A stretch of 64,000 nucleotides of DNA from Bacteroides bouchesdurhonensis (GCF_900155865.1 NZ_LT707006.1:3388577-3452576), one strand, 5' to 3'. Counted from the first letter of the stretch, positions 16,665 to 25,761 are shown. A program made the numbers and translations. Notes: generated by a model not told the origin, from the letters alone.

Positions 16665-17288
16665 TTACCTTTTGATGGTTTGTAAATCCTTGTTCTCGAT
16701 GATGGTGAATCCCTCGATGGTGAAACCGTTGGGATTGTCGTCCGAACGGGACGAGTTCAAGAGGCGGCACGTAGTCACGAGGCTGCGCTCGGTGACGTTG
16801 CTCTGCCGGATGATCTTCTGCGTGGCGTAGGTCACGGCACGGTAGGGATAGCCGTTGAAATCGCACACCACGCTGTCCACCTTCAACACCTGATTGATGT
16901 TCCCGGCGATGATGCGGTTGTAGTACCCCTTCTCGGCAAAGTCCGAATAGTAGTTGTACACGCTTTTGTCCGCTAATAGCAGGGCGCGTTTCACGTTATG
17001 CTCTATCGCGCTCTTTTCGGGTGAGAGCGTGAAGAACAGCTCGTGGAAACGGCGCACGTGTTCCCTCGCTTCTGCCGGACGGTTCTGCGACAAGTCTTGC
17101 GAGAGAGCCAGCATCAGCGACTTGCCGTTGTCCAGCACGTAAATCTTTTCCCGTTGCCGCTCCGCGAAGCGGTAGGAACTCCACACGCTCCATACCGTTA
17201 TTACGGCACACAACGAGAGGAAGACGATACCGAACAGGCGTATCTGCCTGAACGATGATTCGATGTTTTTAAGTGACTTAAATTCCAT
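16665..17288 (-). CDS. traK: Conjugative transposon protein TraK (VirB8-like)
   Basis: The 207 residues start MEFKSLKNIESSFRQIRLFG, then one membrane helix at about 18-38, a periplasmic domain with FHELFFTLSP, and a C-terminal TCRLLNSSRSDDNPNGFTI block. These fit TraK of Bacteroides conjugative transposons, considered a VirB8-like assembly factor. Gene order traJ-traK-traL is conserved. A paralogue of the same length class occurs at 48825-49439. Confidence 0.9.
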   Translation of the reverse strand: MEFKSLKNIESSFRQIRLFGIVFLSLCAVITVWSVWSSYRFAERQREKIYVLDNGKSLMLALSQDLSQNRPAEAREHVRRFHELFFTLSPEKSAIEHNVKRALLLADKSVYNYYSDFAEKGYYNRIIAGNINQVLKVDSVVCDFNGYPYRAVTYATQKIIRQSNVTERSLVTTCRLLNSSRSDDNPNGFTIEGFTIIENKDLQTIKR

Positions 17289-17319
17289 TGTTGTTTATTC
17301 GTTTTTAATTGTCAGTTGA

Positions 17320-18324
17320 TTATTTCAGCAGCTTCCCGACACGTCCGACCACGTTTCCTGCGGCTGCGCCCGCCACGCTGCCCGCCATACTTCCGGCTCG
17401 TCCTGCCGTCTGGTTCACGTTGCGACCGTAGCTTCCCATGCCTCCGGCTTGGATAATCCAGCCTGCTACCGTGGGGATGGTGAAGTAACCAATGATGCCG
17501 ATTATCATGAAGACGATGTACACCCCGTCGCTCGAATCCAGCGAGAAGTTCGGGTCAGCCTGCATCCGTTCGATGTCGCTTTGCAGCATCAGCACTTGTA
17601 TCTTCGCCAGTATGGTGCTGAACATATCCGACACGGGCAGCCACAGATAGACCTGTATGTAGCGGCATATCCACTGTGTAAGCGTGCTTTGGAAGCCGTC
17701 CCACACCGATATGGCGAAGGCTATCGGACCGAGTATCGCCAGCACCACGAGGAAGAACGTGCGGATGGTGTCTATCACGAGGGCGGCGGCTTGGAACATC
17801 AGTTCCAGTATCTCGCGGAAGAAGTCGCGGATGCCCTTCTTCATGTTGTACATCCCGCGCTCGATGTACATCCCCGCCATCGTCACCATGTCGCCGGGCG
17901 ACCAGCCCAGTTCTTCCAGTTGTTTGTCAAACTCCTCATTTGACACGAGGTAGGCGGTTTCGGGATTGCGCATCATCGCTTCGTACTCCAGTTTGTCCTT
18001 CTGCTCACGGTATCGGTTCATGTCCAGCGTTTCCGCCTCCAGCATCTTTGCCGTACCCTGCACGACGGGCGACATGATGCTGTTTATCGTACCCAGTACC
18101 ACCGTCGGAAAGAACATGATGCACAGACCGATAGCGAACGGGCGGAGCATAGGGAACACGTCTATCGGTTCGGCTCTCGCCAGCGACTGCCATACCCGGT
18201 AGGCCACATAAAAGAGTGCGCCCAGCCCGGCGATGCCTTTCGCCACGCCCGCCATGTCCCCACATAGCGGCATCATCTGTTCGTAGAGCGAGCGCAGAAT
18301 TTGGTGAAGGTTGTCGAAATTCAT
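17320..18324 (-). CDS. traJ: Conjugative transposon protein TraJ (VirB6-like polytopic membrane protein)
   Basis: A 334-residue membrane protein with about six hydrophobic segments, including GIAGLGALFYVAYRVWQ, FAIGLCIMFFPTVVLG, FFLVVLAILGPIAFAISVWDG and VYIVFMIIGIIGYFTIP, and a glycine/alanine-rich C-terminal tail. This is the TraJ pattern, the probable VirB6-like inner-membrane channel subunit. It starts 3 bases after traI. A clearly related protein is encoded at 47251-48384. Confidence 0.9.
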   Translation of the reverse strand: MNFDNLHQILRSLYEQMMPLCGDMAGVAKGIAGLGALFYVAYRVWQSLARAEPIDVFPMLRPFAIGLCIMFFPTVVLGTINSIMSPVVQGTAKMLEAETLDMNRYREQKDKLEYEAMMRNPETAYLVSNEEFDKQLEELGWSPGDMVTMAGMYIERGMYNMKKGIRDFFREILELMFQAAALVIDTIRTFFLVVLAILGPIAFAISVWDGFQSTLTQWICRYIQVYLWLPVSDMFSTILAKIQVLMLQSDIERMQADPNFSLDSSDGVYIVFMIIGIIGYFTIPTVAGWIIQAGGMGSYGRNVNQTAGRAGSMAGSVAGAAAGNVVGRVGKLLK

Positions 18325-18327
18325 AGG

Positions 18328-18957
18328 CTACCAATATCTTTCGTTCATGTTCCCGTACAGCCCCATGATGCGGTCAAGGTCGTTTTTCTTCTTCGCACGC
18401 AGGTAACTCACGCTAATGTTCTTGTTGGTGTAGTAGCTCACGAGGTTGCGGTAACGCTTCATTTTGGAGTAGCAGCGTTCCACCACGTCCATGCGCTCCT
18501 TGTCCGTCATGGAGAGCGTGGTGATATTCACCACATTCTTCAGTTCCGTCAGCACATCGTTGGATTCCTCCAATAACTTGGTGTAGCCAAAGGCGATGGC
18601 TCCCAGTTCCTCCACCGTGAAGTTATCGTCACGCATCATCTTCTGGAAACTGGTCACATAGGTGTCGGTGATGTCACCCACCATCAGGATGGTCTGCTGC
18701 ACCTTCCGGGCGTCCTTTACCAGATTGTTCACGGATTTGAGTGCGTCGTAATACTTCTTGCCCTGCTCGTAAATCTTCACGGTCTCTTGAAAATTTTTTA
18801 TCATATTCTGGGCGGTCGTGGAAGTGTGTACCACGTTCTTCGAGGTGTTCACGATGCTCTGCGCGATGTTGGACGGGTCTATCACCGCCCACTGTGCGCT
18901 TGCCCTGCCGACTGCAAACAGGCACAGGCAGATAATAAGTGTTATTCTTGTTCTCAT
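18328..18957 (-). CDS. traI: Conjugative transposon protein TraI (DUF4141-like)
   Basis: I chose the ATG at 18957 because it begins the signal peptide (MRTRITLIICLCLFAVGRAS) and follows the repeated leader motif; an ATG at 18984 is possible. The mature part is helical, with NMIKNFQETVKIYEQGKKYY and repeated heptads, as in DUF4141/TraI and VirB5-like periplasmic proteins. About 209 residues. Likely a periplasmic or pilus-associated component. It is followed closely by traJ. Confidence 0.88.
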   Translation of the reverse strand: MRTRITLIICLCLFAVGRASAQWAVIDPSNIAQSIVNTSKNVVHTSTTAQNMIKNFQETVKIYEQGKKYYDALKSVNNLVKDARKVQQTILMVGDITDTYVTSFQKMMRDDNFTVEELGAIAFGYTKLLEESNDVLTELKNVVNITTLSMTDKERMDVVERCYSKMKRYRNLVSYYTNKNISVSYLRAKKKNDLDRIMGLYGNMNERYW

Positions 18958-18959
18958 GT

Positions 18960-18977
18960 TACTTTGGATTTTAGTGG
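18960..18977 (-). repeat. Repeated translation-leader motif, copy before traI
   Basis: The minus strand reads CCACTAAAATCCAAAGTA and ends 2 bases before the traI ATG, identical to the copy before traN. It supports the choice of start and may be a shared A-rich translation enhancer or a regulatory RNA target. Confidence 0.8.
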
Positions 18978-18987
18978 ATTTCATTAT

Positions 18988-19377
18988 TTATTGCTCGCCT
19001 ATCGGATGGTCCGGTTTCGGGTTCACACGCACGTAGTCCCCGTTCGGCGAGAAGGTCAGGATGTCCGTCGCCTCGTTGTAGGACACGTCGATGCGGAATC
19101 CGGTGTTCATGAACAGATTGCCGTTCTCCTCCTGCAAGAGATAGGTTTCCGGCTTCAGCTTGCGGCGGATGCCGCTCCGCTTGAATACCGTCACCTTATA
19201 GGCTTCGCCCTCCTTGTAGATAAGCACGTCGGGCTTTCCCTCCACGCTCTCCCAGTTTCCGCAAAGCAGGTCGCGTCGGTTGTCCGTTATGTCGCAGGAT
19301 TGCAGCACCATGACCGCCAGCCCGATTAAACACTTGCTGACTTGCAGCATTTTCGTTCTTGATATACTCATACGCAT
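18988..19377 (-). CDS. traH: TraH-position lipoprotein (DUF3876-like)
   Basis: A 129-residue protein with a signal sequence and lipobox (VLQSC, about residue 28), then LCGNWESVEGKPDVLIYKEG and ILTFSPNGDYVRV blocks characteristic of DUF3876 proteins. It lies between traG and traI, where CTnDOT-type elements carry traH. It is probably a periplasmic lipoprotein. I use the symbol traH by position; other elements leave it unnamed. Confidence 0.75.
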   Translation of the reverse strand: MRMSISRTKMLQVSKCLIGLAVMVLQSCDITDNRRDLLCGNWESVEGKPDVLIYKEGEAYKVTVFKRSGIRRKLKPETYLLQEENGNLFMNTGFRIDVSYNEATDILTFSPNGDYVRVNPKPDHPIGEQ

Positions 19378-19408
19378 TTTCTTTTTTAGTTGATGAATCT
19401 GTTTCTAT

Positions 19409-21913
19409 TTATTCCTTTTTTCTCCGCCTTTCGGCAAGCTGCCGGATGACGGCTTCAATGTCGCCGCCCAACTGTTCCGCCAGACGGTAAACCTCTACTT
19501 TTTCCGTTTCTTCGGTGGTGTACGCCAGATACTCTTCAGCACTAACTTCGGTGGCATAGACTGCCGACTGCGTGCCGCCCAGTCCTATCCACACTTCCTT
19601 GTAGAGCCTTGACGGGTTGTTCGCCATGTTGATGGAGAGTATCTGCGACTTCTCTTTCTCCGTCAGACCCAACAGGGACTGTATGGCATCAAACTTGTTC
19701 ATGTACTTCCGCTGGTCAAGGAGTATCTTGCAGTCGGAGTTGTTGATGATGCTCTCCTTGACGACGGGCGAGGAAATGATGTCGTCCACCTCCTGCGTCA
19801 CCACGATTGCCTCCCCGTAATACTTGCGCACGGTCTTGTACATATAGCGCAGGTACTCAGCCATGTTCGCCGAAGATAGAGCCTTCCAAGCCTCTTCCAC
19901 TATCAACTGTTTCCTTACGCCTTTCAATCGGCGCATCTTGTTGATGAAGGCTTCCATGATGATGATGGTCACCACAGGGAAAAGCTCGCGATTTTCCTTT
20001 ATACTGTCAATCTCGAAGACGATGAACCGCTTGCCGAGCAGGTCGATGTTCTCCGTGGAGTTGAGCAGGAAGTCGTAGCGTCCGTCCCGGTAATACTGCC
20101 GCATGGTGGTGAGCATATTGTCGATGTTGAAGTCGGACTTCTCCACCTTTATCTCACGTTCCGCCAGTTCGCGGCGGTAGTCGTCGCGCATATACTCGTA
20201 GAAGGTGTTGAACGAGGGGACGATGCTCCGGTCAGCCCTGATACGCTCGATATAGGCGTTCACCGCACTGCCCAGTTCGCCGCTCTCCGTCTTCGTCACT
20301 TTGTCGTCCTCCGACTTCCAGAGCGTCAGCAGCAATGTCTTGATGCTGTCCTTTTTCTCCACGTCGAACACGTAATCATCGGTGTAGAACGGGTTGAACG
20401 AAATCGGTTTCTCCTCCGTGTAGGTGAAGTACACGCCGTCCGCCCCGTTTGTCTTGCACCGGATCATCTCGCACAAGCCCTGATAGGAGTTTCCCGTGTC
20501 CACCAGCACCACGTGCGTACCCTGCTCGTAGTATTGCCTCACGAGGTGGTTCATAAAAAAGGATTTGCCGCTGCCCGAAGGACCCAACACGAACTTGTTG
20601 CGGTTGGTCGTGATACCCCGCTTCATCGGCAGGTCGCTGATGTCGAGGTGCAACGGTTTTCCCGTAAGCCTGTCCACCATCTTGATGCCGAAGGGCGAGA
20701 GCGAACTGCGGTAGTTGGTTTCCTCCGTGAAGAGGCACACCGCCTGCTCGATGAAGGTGTGGAAACTCTCTTCCGCCGGGAAGTCCGCCGCGTTGCCGGG
20801 CATCGCCGCCCAGTAGAGCGTCGGGCAGTCGATGGTATTGTGGCGCGGCACGCACTCCATGCTTGCCAGCTGGCTGCCCACATCGTTCTTGATATGCTTC
20901 AGTTCCTCCGCGTCATCGCTCCACGCCATGACGTTGAAGTGCGCCCGTACCGAGGTCAGCCCGTAGGAATGGGCTTCGTTCAGGTACTGGTCTATCCACT
21001 CGCGGTTGATGCTGTTGCTCCGGCTGTATCGGGATAGCGACTGCATATTCCTTGCGGACTTCTCGAACTTCTGCAAATTTTCCTCGCTGTTGTCGATAAT
21101 CACATACTGGTTATAGATGTGGTTGCAGGAAAGCAGCAGCCCCACGGGGGAGGCGAAGGAGAGGCGACAGTCCGAGCGGTCGGTGGAGAGTTTCTCGTAG
21201 CGGATGTCGGTAGCCACCTTTCCTGGCATATCCTCCGCGTCGGAGAGGGTGTGCAGGCACAGGCGGTTGTCACCGATACGCATTTCTTTTGCCGAGAGGT
21301 CGATGTCCTGCAAGGTCGTGTCGCCTTCGGGCATGAGCGAGAAGTAACGCTCTATCAGCCCGGCGGACTTCTCCGTCCCGACAATCTCGTCGGTGGAGAG
21401 GCGGCGCAGCCTCACAAAGCCGCTGTCGTTCATGATGCGCTCGAACTGTTCGGCGGCCTCCATGAACTTCCCGGCGGTTTCCTTGTCCAGCTCCTTCGGG
21501 ATGATATGTCCCCGGCACAGCGTACTGAAGTTGCTCTGCATACGGTTACGTTCTTTCGTCGTCTTGGTCAAGTAGAGATAGCAGGAGTGTTTCAGGTACG
21601 GACGCTCGTTGAAGTGGCGTTCAAAGGAACGGCTCAAGAAACTCATGTCGTCCTTCTGTAACTCCGGCATATATTTCTCCTTGATGAACCAATCCTGCTT
21701 ATGCACGACGCAGAAGTACGGTAGCACCTTGATAGCCTTGCACCAGCAGCCGTGTATCGCCTCGTACTCTGCGCCCGTCACGGTGTAAAGCTCCGGCAGT
21801 TCCACCTCAAAAGCCACCGTGATGTCGGCGTCTTTGGAGATGATGCAGCCATGCTCCACCGCCAGCAGGGGGAACTTGTTTTCCAGTGTTGTCATTTTGG
21901 ATGTATTTCTCAT
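19409..21913 (-). CDS. traG: TraG conjugation ATPase (VirB4-like)
   Basis: From the ATG at 21913 (MRNTSKMTTLENKFP), which overlaps the traF stop by ATGA, the protein is about 834 residues. It has an N-terminal VirB4-type region and an ATPase with Walker A GPSGSGKS near residue 445 and Walker B QLIVEEAWK near 669, plus VVTQEVDDI. It powers channel assembly and pilus or DNA export at the inner membrane. The open frame extends upstream to 22099 but would overlap traF completely and lacks family similarity. An ATG at 21895 is another candidate start. Confidence 0.93.
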   Translation of the reverse strand: MRNTSKMTTLENKFPLLAVEHGCIISKDADITVAFEVELPELYTVTGAEYEAIHGCWCKAIKVLPYFCVVHKQDWFIKEKYMPELQKDDMSFLSRSFERHFNERPYLKHSCYLYLTKTTKERNRMQSNFSTLCRGHIIPKELDKETAGKFMEAAEQFERIMNDSGFVRLRRLSTDEIVGTEKSAGLIERYFSLMPEGDTTLQDIDLSAKEMRIGDNRLCLHTLSDAEDMPGKVATDIRYEKLSTDRSDCRLSFASPVGLLLSCNHIYNQYVIIDNSEENLQKFEKSARNMQSLSRYSRSNSINREWIDQYLNEAHSYGLTSVRAHFNVMAWSDDAEELKHIKNDVGSQLASMECVPRHNTIDCPTLYWAAMPGNAADFPAEESFHTFIEQAVCLFTEETNYRSSLSPFGIKMVDRLTGKPLHLDISDLPMKRGITTNRNKFVLGPSGSGKSFFMNHLVRQYYEQGTHVVLVDTGNSYQGLCEMIRCKTNGADGVYFTYTEEKPISFNPFYTDDYVFDVEKKDSIKTLLLTLWKSEDDKVTKTESGELGSAVNAYIERIRADRSIVPSFNTFYEYMRDDYRRELAEREIKVEKSDFNIDNMLTTMRQYYRDGRYDFLLNSTENIDLLGKRFIVFEIDSIKENRELFPVVTIIIMEAFINKMRRLKGVRKQLIVEEAWKALSSANMAEYLRYMYKTVRKYYGEAIVVTQEVDDIISSPVVKESIINNSDCKILLDQRKYMNKFDAIQSLLGLTEKEKSQILSINMANNPSRLYKEVWIGLGGTQSAVYATEVSAEEYLAYTTEETEKVEVYRLAEQLGGDIEAVIRQLAERRRKKE

Positions 21914-22242
21914 GTCGTTTCTTCCTTTCGTTGCCGTTTGAGTAATCGGGTGATCCGCCGTCGGTTGATAAGGTATCGGGGATGGCTCCTTGCCGCTCCC
22001 AATTTCATCAGCCCGTGTTCGCCGTACCGGGCGTTCAGCGCGAAGGTCTGCCATACGAGGACGGAAGACGATGCCGCGCCGAAGCCGATACATATCCACT
22101 GGTCGATGCCGACCATATAGAGGATGACGAACAGGACGAAGAGAGCCAGCAGACCTCCGCAGAAGATGAAGAGGTACTGAGCCTTCAAACCCTTGAACTC
22201 GACCGGACGGCCGATACCCTTGTTTATCGGGTATTCAGCCAT
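21910..22242 (-). CDS. traF: Conjugative transposon protein TraF (DUF4133-like)
   Basis: Starting at the ATG at 22242 (MAEYPINKGIGRPVEFKGLK), 110 residues with two adjacent membrane helices (about 25-48 and 52-72) and a basic tail. This is the DUF4133/TraF pattern, VirB3-like in size and position next to the VirB4-like ATPase. A start at 22290 would overlap traE. Stop overlaps the traG start. Confidence 0.9.
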   Translation of the reverse strand: MAEYPINKGIGRPVEFKGLKAQYLFIFCGGLLALFVLFVILYMVGIDQWICIGFGAASSSVLVWQTFALNARYGEHGLMKLGAARSHPRYLINRRRITRLLKRQRKEETT

Positions 22243-22252
22243 ACATTGTTTA

Positions 22253-22564
22253 TTAAAGGAAGAATGAGCGCAGGATAGTGGCGGCGACAATCAAGAAGAT
22301 ACAAGCCCCGAACCACGAGGCGGCGGTCTTCGAGGTGTCCGGGTCTCCGGACGAGAATTTTCCGTACACTTTCACGCCACCGATAAGCCCGACTACCGCG
22401 CCGATGGCGTAGATTAATTTCGTGCCGGGGTCGAAATACGAACTCACCATAGAGGTGGCTTCGTTGATGCCAGCCAGACCGTTTCCCTGTGCGAAAGCGG
22501 AGGCGGTTGCGGCAATCATAAGTGCCGCAGCGATGATTAACTTTTGTCTGATGTTCTTGTTCAT
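22253..22564 (-). CDS. traE: Conjugative transposon protein TraE (DUF4134-like, VirB2-like)
   Basis: A 103-residue protein with a signal peptide ending SAFAQ, then two hydrophobic helices (KLIYAIGAVVGLIGGVKVYGK and a C-terminal ACIFLIVAATILRSFF). This is DUF4134/TraE, which has the size and topology of a VirB2-type pilin. Located 10 bases before traF. Two more members of this family are encoded in the second transfer region. Confidence 0.9.
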   Translation of the reverse strand: MNKNIRQKLIIAAALMIAATASAFAQGNGLAGINEATSMVSSYFDPGTKLIYAIGAVVGLIGGVKVYGKFSSGDPDTSKTAASWFGACIFLIVAATILRSFFL

Positions 22565-22633
22565 AAACTGTTCTTTTTTGTGCCGTCCAAAGGGTGGATA
22601 GTCCTTTTTCGGGCGGTTGATACTTGATTACTT

Positions 22634-22650
22634 TACTTTGGTTTTAGTGG
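22634..22650 (-). repeat. Repeated leader motif, copy in traD-traE gap
   Basis: The minus strand reads CCACTAAAACCAAAGTA, one base shorter than the traI and traN copies. It lies about 70 bases before the traE ATG in a 201-base gap (22565-22765) that contains no gene I can support. Confidence 0.65.
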
Positions 22651-22765
22651 TTGCCCGTTTGTTTCTACGGACTTGGGGCTGTCCGTTGCGGGTTGGCTGT
22701 ACCTTGTACCGCCGTGCGCGTGGGTGTCGTCATTTTACGTTTTCATTTCCATTCTTTTTTAGTTG

Positions 22766-23506
22766 TTATACATAGTTTCGGAAGTCGAACTCCTCGATGT
22801 TGTCGGGAATCACGAACACCTTTTCCTTTTGTTGTGTCACGGTCATGTTCACCGTGTCCACGAAAACTGCCATCGCCTTTGCAATCCTCTCGCTCATTGC
22901 TTCATCGGTCAGGCGTTCCGTTATTCTTGTGAAAAGCTCTGTCCCGTCCAGTTCCGTCATGACCTTTCCGGCGTGTCGCATTTCCTCATCGGATGGTGAT
23001 TCCTTCCGTATGGTGTGTACTGCCATGTCAATATCCTCGAAGCTACTTCCCGAAGCCTGCTTTTTGTCTGGTTCTTCATCCTCCGGTTCATCTTCTCCGT
23101 ACTCCAGTTCCGAGGGCGGGATGCTCGTGAAGGTTTCATCGAGTTTGTCCTCCGGTACTTGTGTCGGGCGTGAGACGGTTTCCGTGTTTCCGTCGTCAAA
23201 AGTAGCCTCTTCCTCCGACAGCTCAATGCCTTTTTCCGAAGTGGCGGCTTCTTGCGTCGGTATGGCAGCGGTTGTCCGGGTCGATGCCATCTTGAAACGG
23301 CTCTTGCCAATGATGTCCGAGGTGTCTGCGTGAGGTATTTCCTTATCCTTTCCTTGCTCTGCCACCGTACTGTCCAATGACCGCCACAGCCCGGCAATAT
23401 GTCTGAAGAAACGGATGAGCTTCGTGTCCATGATGCGGTCATAGAACAGCAGAAACAGAAACCACACGTTGCAAGCAACCGATACGATTAAAAACGCCTT
23501 TGTCAT
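22766..23506 (-). CDS. traD: Conjugative transposon protein TraD
   Basis: A 246-residue protein with one N-terminal membrane helix (residues 4-20), a long acidic, low-complexity middle, and a C-terminal segment with ASGSSFEDIDMAVHTIR and EEFDFRNYV. It matches TraD by position between traC and traE; I believe it is the DUF4122 family but this is less certain. It overlaps traC by four bases. The second system has a shorter protein of the same design at 38834-39280. Function unknown. Confidence 0.75.
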   Translation of the reverse strand: MTKAFLIVSVACNVWFLFLLFYDRIMDTKLIRFFRHIAGLWRSLDSTVAEQGKDKEIPHADTSDIIGKSRFKMASTRTTAAIPTQEAATSEKGIELSEEEATFDDGNTETVSRPTQVPEDKLDETFTSIPPSELEYGEDEPEDEEPDKKQASGSSFEDIDMAVHTIRKESPSDEEMRHAGKVMTELDGTELFTRITERLTDEAMSERIAKAMAVFVDTVNMTVTQQKEKVFVIPDNIEEFDFRNYV

Positions 23507-23865
23507 AATCTTACTTTTTGGACGTTTTCAATCTGTTCCATGTACTGCTGCCCGTATTGTCGGAAATGGTCGCGGAGGATGTTATCCACAAACTTGCCGA
23601 TGCTCAAACCGTTTCCCATCCGACTGGTAACGATAGCGACTTTCTCATGAATTTCTCGGCTGATGTATATACATTGCCGCGTTTTGATTTCCGATGCTTG
23701 CAGGAAAGTCGAGAGCGGTTTGTCTCTGCCTTTATCCTTGCGGAAGTCAACGTCGGTATTTTCCTGCCCGTAGTCGGTTACACACTTTGCTGCACGGACA
23801 GCGGTTCTTTCACTCTTTCCTGTTTGCAGATACTCAGCCTGACGGTTCTTATTTGTTCTTTTCAT
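23503..23865 (-). CDS. traC: Conjugative transposon protein TraC (ribbon-helix-helix-like, DUF3408 type)
   Basis: A 120-residue, basic protein whose C-terminal half CIYISREIHEKVAIVTSRMG followed by SIGKFVDNILRDHF resembles a ribbon-helix-helix fold of the DUF3408 group. It may bind DNA and autoregulate the tra operon or help in partition with TraA. It overlaps traD and follows traB by 23 bases. Confidence 0.78.
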   Translation of the reverse strand: MKRTNKNRQAEYLQTGKSERTAVRAAKCVTDYGQENTDVDFRKDKGRDKPLSTFLQASEIKTRQCIYISREIHEKVAIVTSRMGNGLSIGKFVDNILRDHFRQYGQQYMEQIENVQKVRL

Positions 23866-23888
23866 ACTTCTTTGTTGTTTTTGAGTGT

Positions 23889-24338
23889 TTATAAATTATA
23901 GGATTCCATGTGCCGTTTGAACGATTCGGCTATCTCGTCTTGGAACAGCGTGAAATGGTGTGTCAGCACGTTGTCAAGAAATGCCGCGATAGTCACTTCG
24001 TTGCCTCCGATTACATGAAGCATCTTCTGTATGCGGTCGTGGTACTCCTTGCGGATATAGACCTGCTTGCCGAGCCTTGCCGTGATATTGGAACCGCATA
24101 TGAATACTGTGTCATAATCCAATTTTTCCGGCTTGCTGTTCCTGCGCCTGCGTTCCGGCTCCTCTTTGGAGTGCGAGGCGGGTGGAGAAACGGCTTCTTG
24201 TATCGCTTCTTTCGGAGGTGGGACAGGAGCGTTCCCGTCCGTGCTTCTCGCTTCCGGCGGAATGCTTGTATCGTCCAGTCGAAATGAGTTGATTACGGCT
24301 TCGCTGTCGATGTCCTCGATTCTTGTTTTCTTTGCCAT
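23889..24338 (-). CDS. traB: Conjugative transposon protein TraB (DUF3408)
   Basis: A 149-residue protein with a disordered Pro/Glu-rich N-terminal half and a C-terminal RHH-like module (VYIRKEYHDRIQKMLHVIGG...FLDNVLTHHF), the DUF3408 signature. Encoded directly after the ParA-like traA, so TraA/TraB could form a ParA-plus-DNA-binding-partner pair. Role in transfer is not established. Confidence 0.82.
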   Translation of the reverse strand: MAKKTRIEDIDSEAVINSFRLDDTSIPPEARSTDGNAPVPPPKEAIQEAVSPPASHSKEEPERRRRNSKPEKLDYDTVFICGSNITARLGKQVYIRKEYHDRIQKMLHVIGGNEVTIAAFLDNVLTHHFTLFQDEIAESFKRHMESYNL

Positions 24339-24343
24339 GCCGT

Positions 24344-25099
24344 TCAGTTTTTGATGATGCCGAGAATCTCATCGACGAGTTTGTCGAGGTTGCTGCCGCG
24401 TACCAGTATTTTGTCCGCCGGAAACGCCGTGGAGCGGAATACCGCCTTGCGTTCTGCCGCCGTCTCCTTGCGGAAGCGCTTACTGTCCGGTAGATGTGTT
24501 TCCAGAATGGGCAGGGCGAACTCGGCACAGACCTTGTCGTATGCCTTGTAAAGTTCAGTCTTTTCGCGTCCGTCCACCATGTTCCACACGAGGTAAATCC
24601 CTTTGATGCCGGACTTGCCCGTGCTTATCATCTGTTCGTTGATGACAGTGGCGAACTTGATGGAACTCTCCATCACCACACGGTCGGCGATGATGGGCGT
24701 GAAGATATAGTCCATTTGGGAAATGGTCTGCACCACATCGGCATTGTTGATTGTTCCCGGCAGGTCGAAGAACACGAAATCGAGGTCGGGCTGCGCTGCC
24801 ACCAGATTTTCGGCGGTCTTTACCGCATCTTCCGCACGGCTGCATCTGATGGTGTATGGGTTCTTCTTCAGTCGTTTGAGCTGCTCATACGCCAGCACCT
24901 TGTAATGCCCGTCCTCCATGACGGCTTTCATGTCACGCTTGCGCATGTCATGGATACTGTACTGCGGGAAATCGCAGTCCACCACGGCTACGTTGTAGCC
25001 TTTCACATAGTGCAGATAGCTTGCTACAAGCACTGTCAGGGTTGTCTTACCCGCTCCACCTTTCTGCGTGGAGATTGCCACATAAGTTGCTTCTTTCAT
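24344..25099 (-). CDS. traA: TraA, ParA-family ATPase
   Basis: A 251-residue ParA/MinD-type ATPase with deviant Walker A KGGAGKT at residues 13-19, the VVDCDFPQYS strand, and FVFFDLPGT near residue 110. As first gene of the tra operon it may position the transfer machinery or element DNA. No clear TAnnTTTG promoter is visible in the 100 bases upstream. It diverges from the mob genes, with the candidate oriT region between. Confidence 0.9.
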   Translation of the reverse strand: MKEATYVAISTQKGGAGKTTLTVLVASYLHYVKGYNVAVVDCDFPQYSIHDMRKRDMKAVMEDGHYKVLAYEQLKRLKKNPYTIRCSRAEDAVKTAENLVAAQPDLDFVFFDLPGTINNADVVQTISQMDYIFTPIIADRVVMESSIKFATVINEQMISTGKSGIKGIYLVWNMVDGREKTELYKAYDKVCAEFALPILETHLPDSKRFRKETAAERKAVFRSTAFPADKILVRGSNLDKLVDEILGIIKN

Positions 25100-25440
25100 T
25101 TTTTTGATAATTTATTTGGTTATACATCTGTCCGGTGGCGGTAGCGTATTGTCATTAGTACGTACGCACGCACTCCCATTCATTTATTTATTCACTCCTT
25201 AATCCGGCTGTGCCTGCGGGTATTCATCGGTTTGTCCAACCGTCCATGCTTTTATCCGTCCGCACGGACGTGTGCTTGGAAAACTATCTGAATACATACA
25301 CCTGTTTTCAACCGTTTGGATTGATGCCCGGATTGCTGTCCGAACATCTGGCGGAAGGAGTGTATTTTCAGTCCCACATCCGAATCACACTGCAAATAAA
25401 CAAGGATATTTTGGAACTTGTATCACTTCTCCGGCAAGTG
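25100..25440. other. Divergent intergenic region between traA and the mob operon, no gene
   Basis: About 340 bases between the divergent traA and mob genes. Open frames here are short and lack protein character. It includes a GTACGTAC palindrome near 25160 and is the likely site of the tra promoter, but I cannot identify a clear box. Confidence 0.5.
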
Positions 25441-25761
25441 GCAGCACGTTGCGCCGGTTGGCACTGATTGTCCGGGGCAAGCCTCTGTCGGACATCGCCT
25501 TAAGGGCGTAACTTTGCACCCGAACGGCAGGGTACGCCGCAGGTAGCGCAGCCCGGAGTTTGAAAGGAATCATCCCCAATCCGTCCCCGACGGATTTTTA
25601 TGTTCACCTGAACATAGCAAGGTATGTTTTCAGCCGCTCAAAACATTTTGAGCAGCCACGAAAACGCCTTGCCCTTGCAGGGGGCGGGCTTACCCTCCGA
25701 AGTCGGGAAGCCTCTCAAACCTGCGGTGCTGTGCCTCAAAGCGGCGGCTTATGCCGTCAAA
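25441..25761 (+). other. oriT: Candidate origin of transfer (oriT), hairpin-rich
   Basis: The 340 bases before mobA are noncoding and dense in inverted repeats: TGTCCG/CGGACA (about 25470-25495), CCGTC-CCC-GACGG (25581-25593), TGTTCA-CC-TGAACA (25601-25614), AACATA-GCAAGG-TATGTT (25611-25628) and the perfect GCTCAAAA-CA-TTTTGAGC (25636-25653). CTnDOT-type oriTs lie next to the mob genes, and nic sites are typically bracketed by such repeats. A promoter box TAACTTTG lies within it. The nick site cannot be assigned from sequence. Confidence 0.6.
25509..25516 (+). promoter_or_regulatory. Bacteroides -7 box (TAACTTTG) for the mob operon
   Basis: TAACTTTG matches TAnnTTTG exactly and lies about 265 bases before mobA, in the same direction, with no other gene between. 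The resulting leader RNA would contain the inverted repeats of the candidate oriT. No convincing -33 box was found. Confidence 0.5.

Noticed and set aside
25210..25584. Small open frames between traA and mobA
   Set aside because: They lie in the repeat-rich candidate oriT region and show no conserved features.
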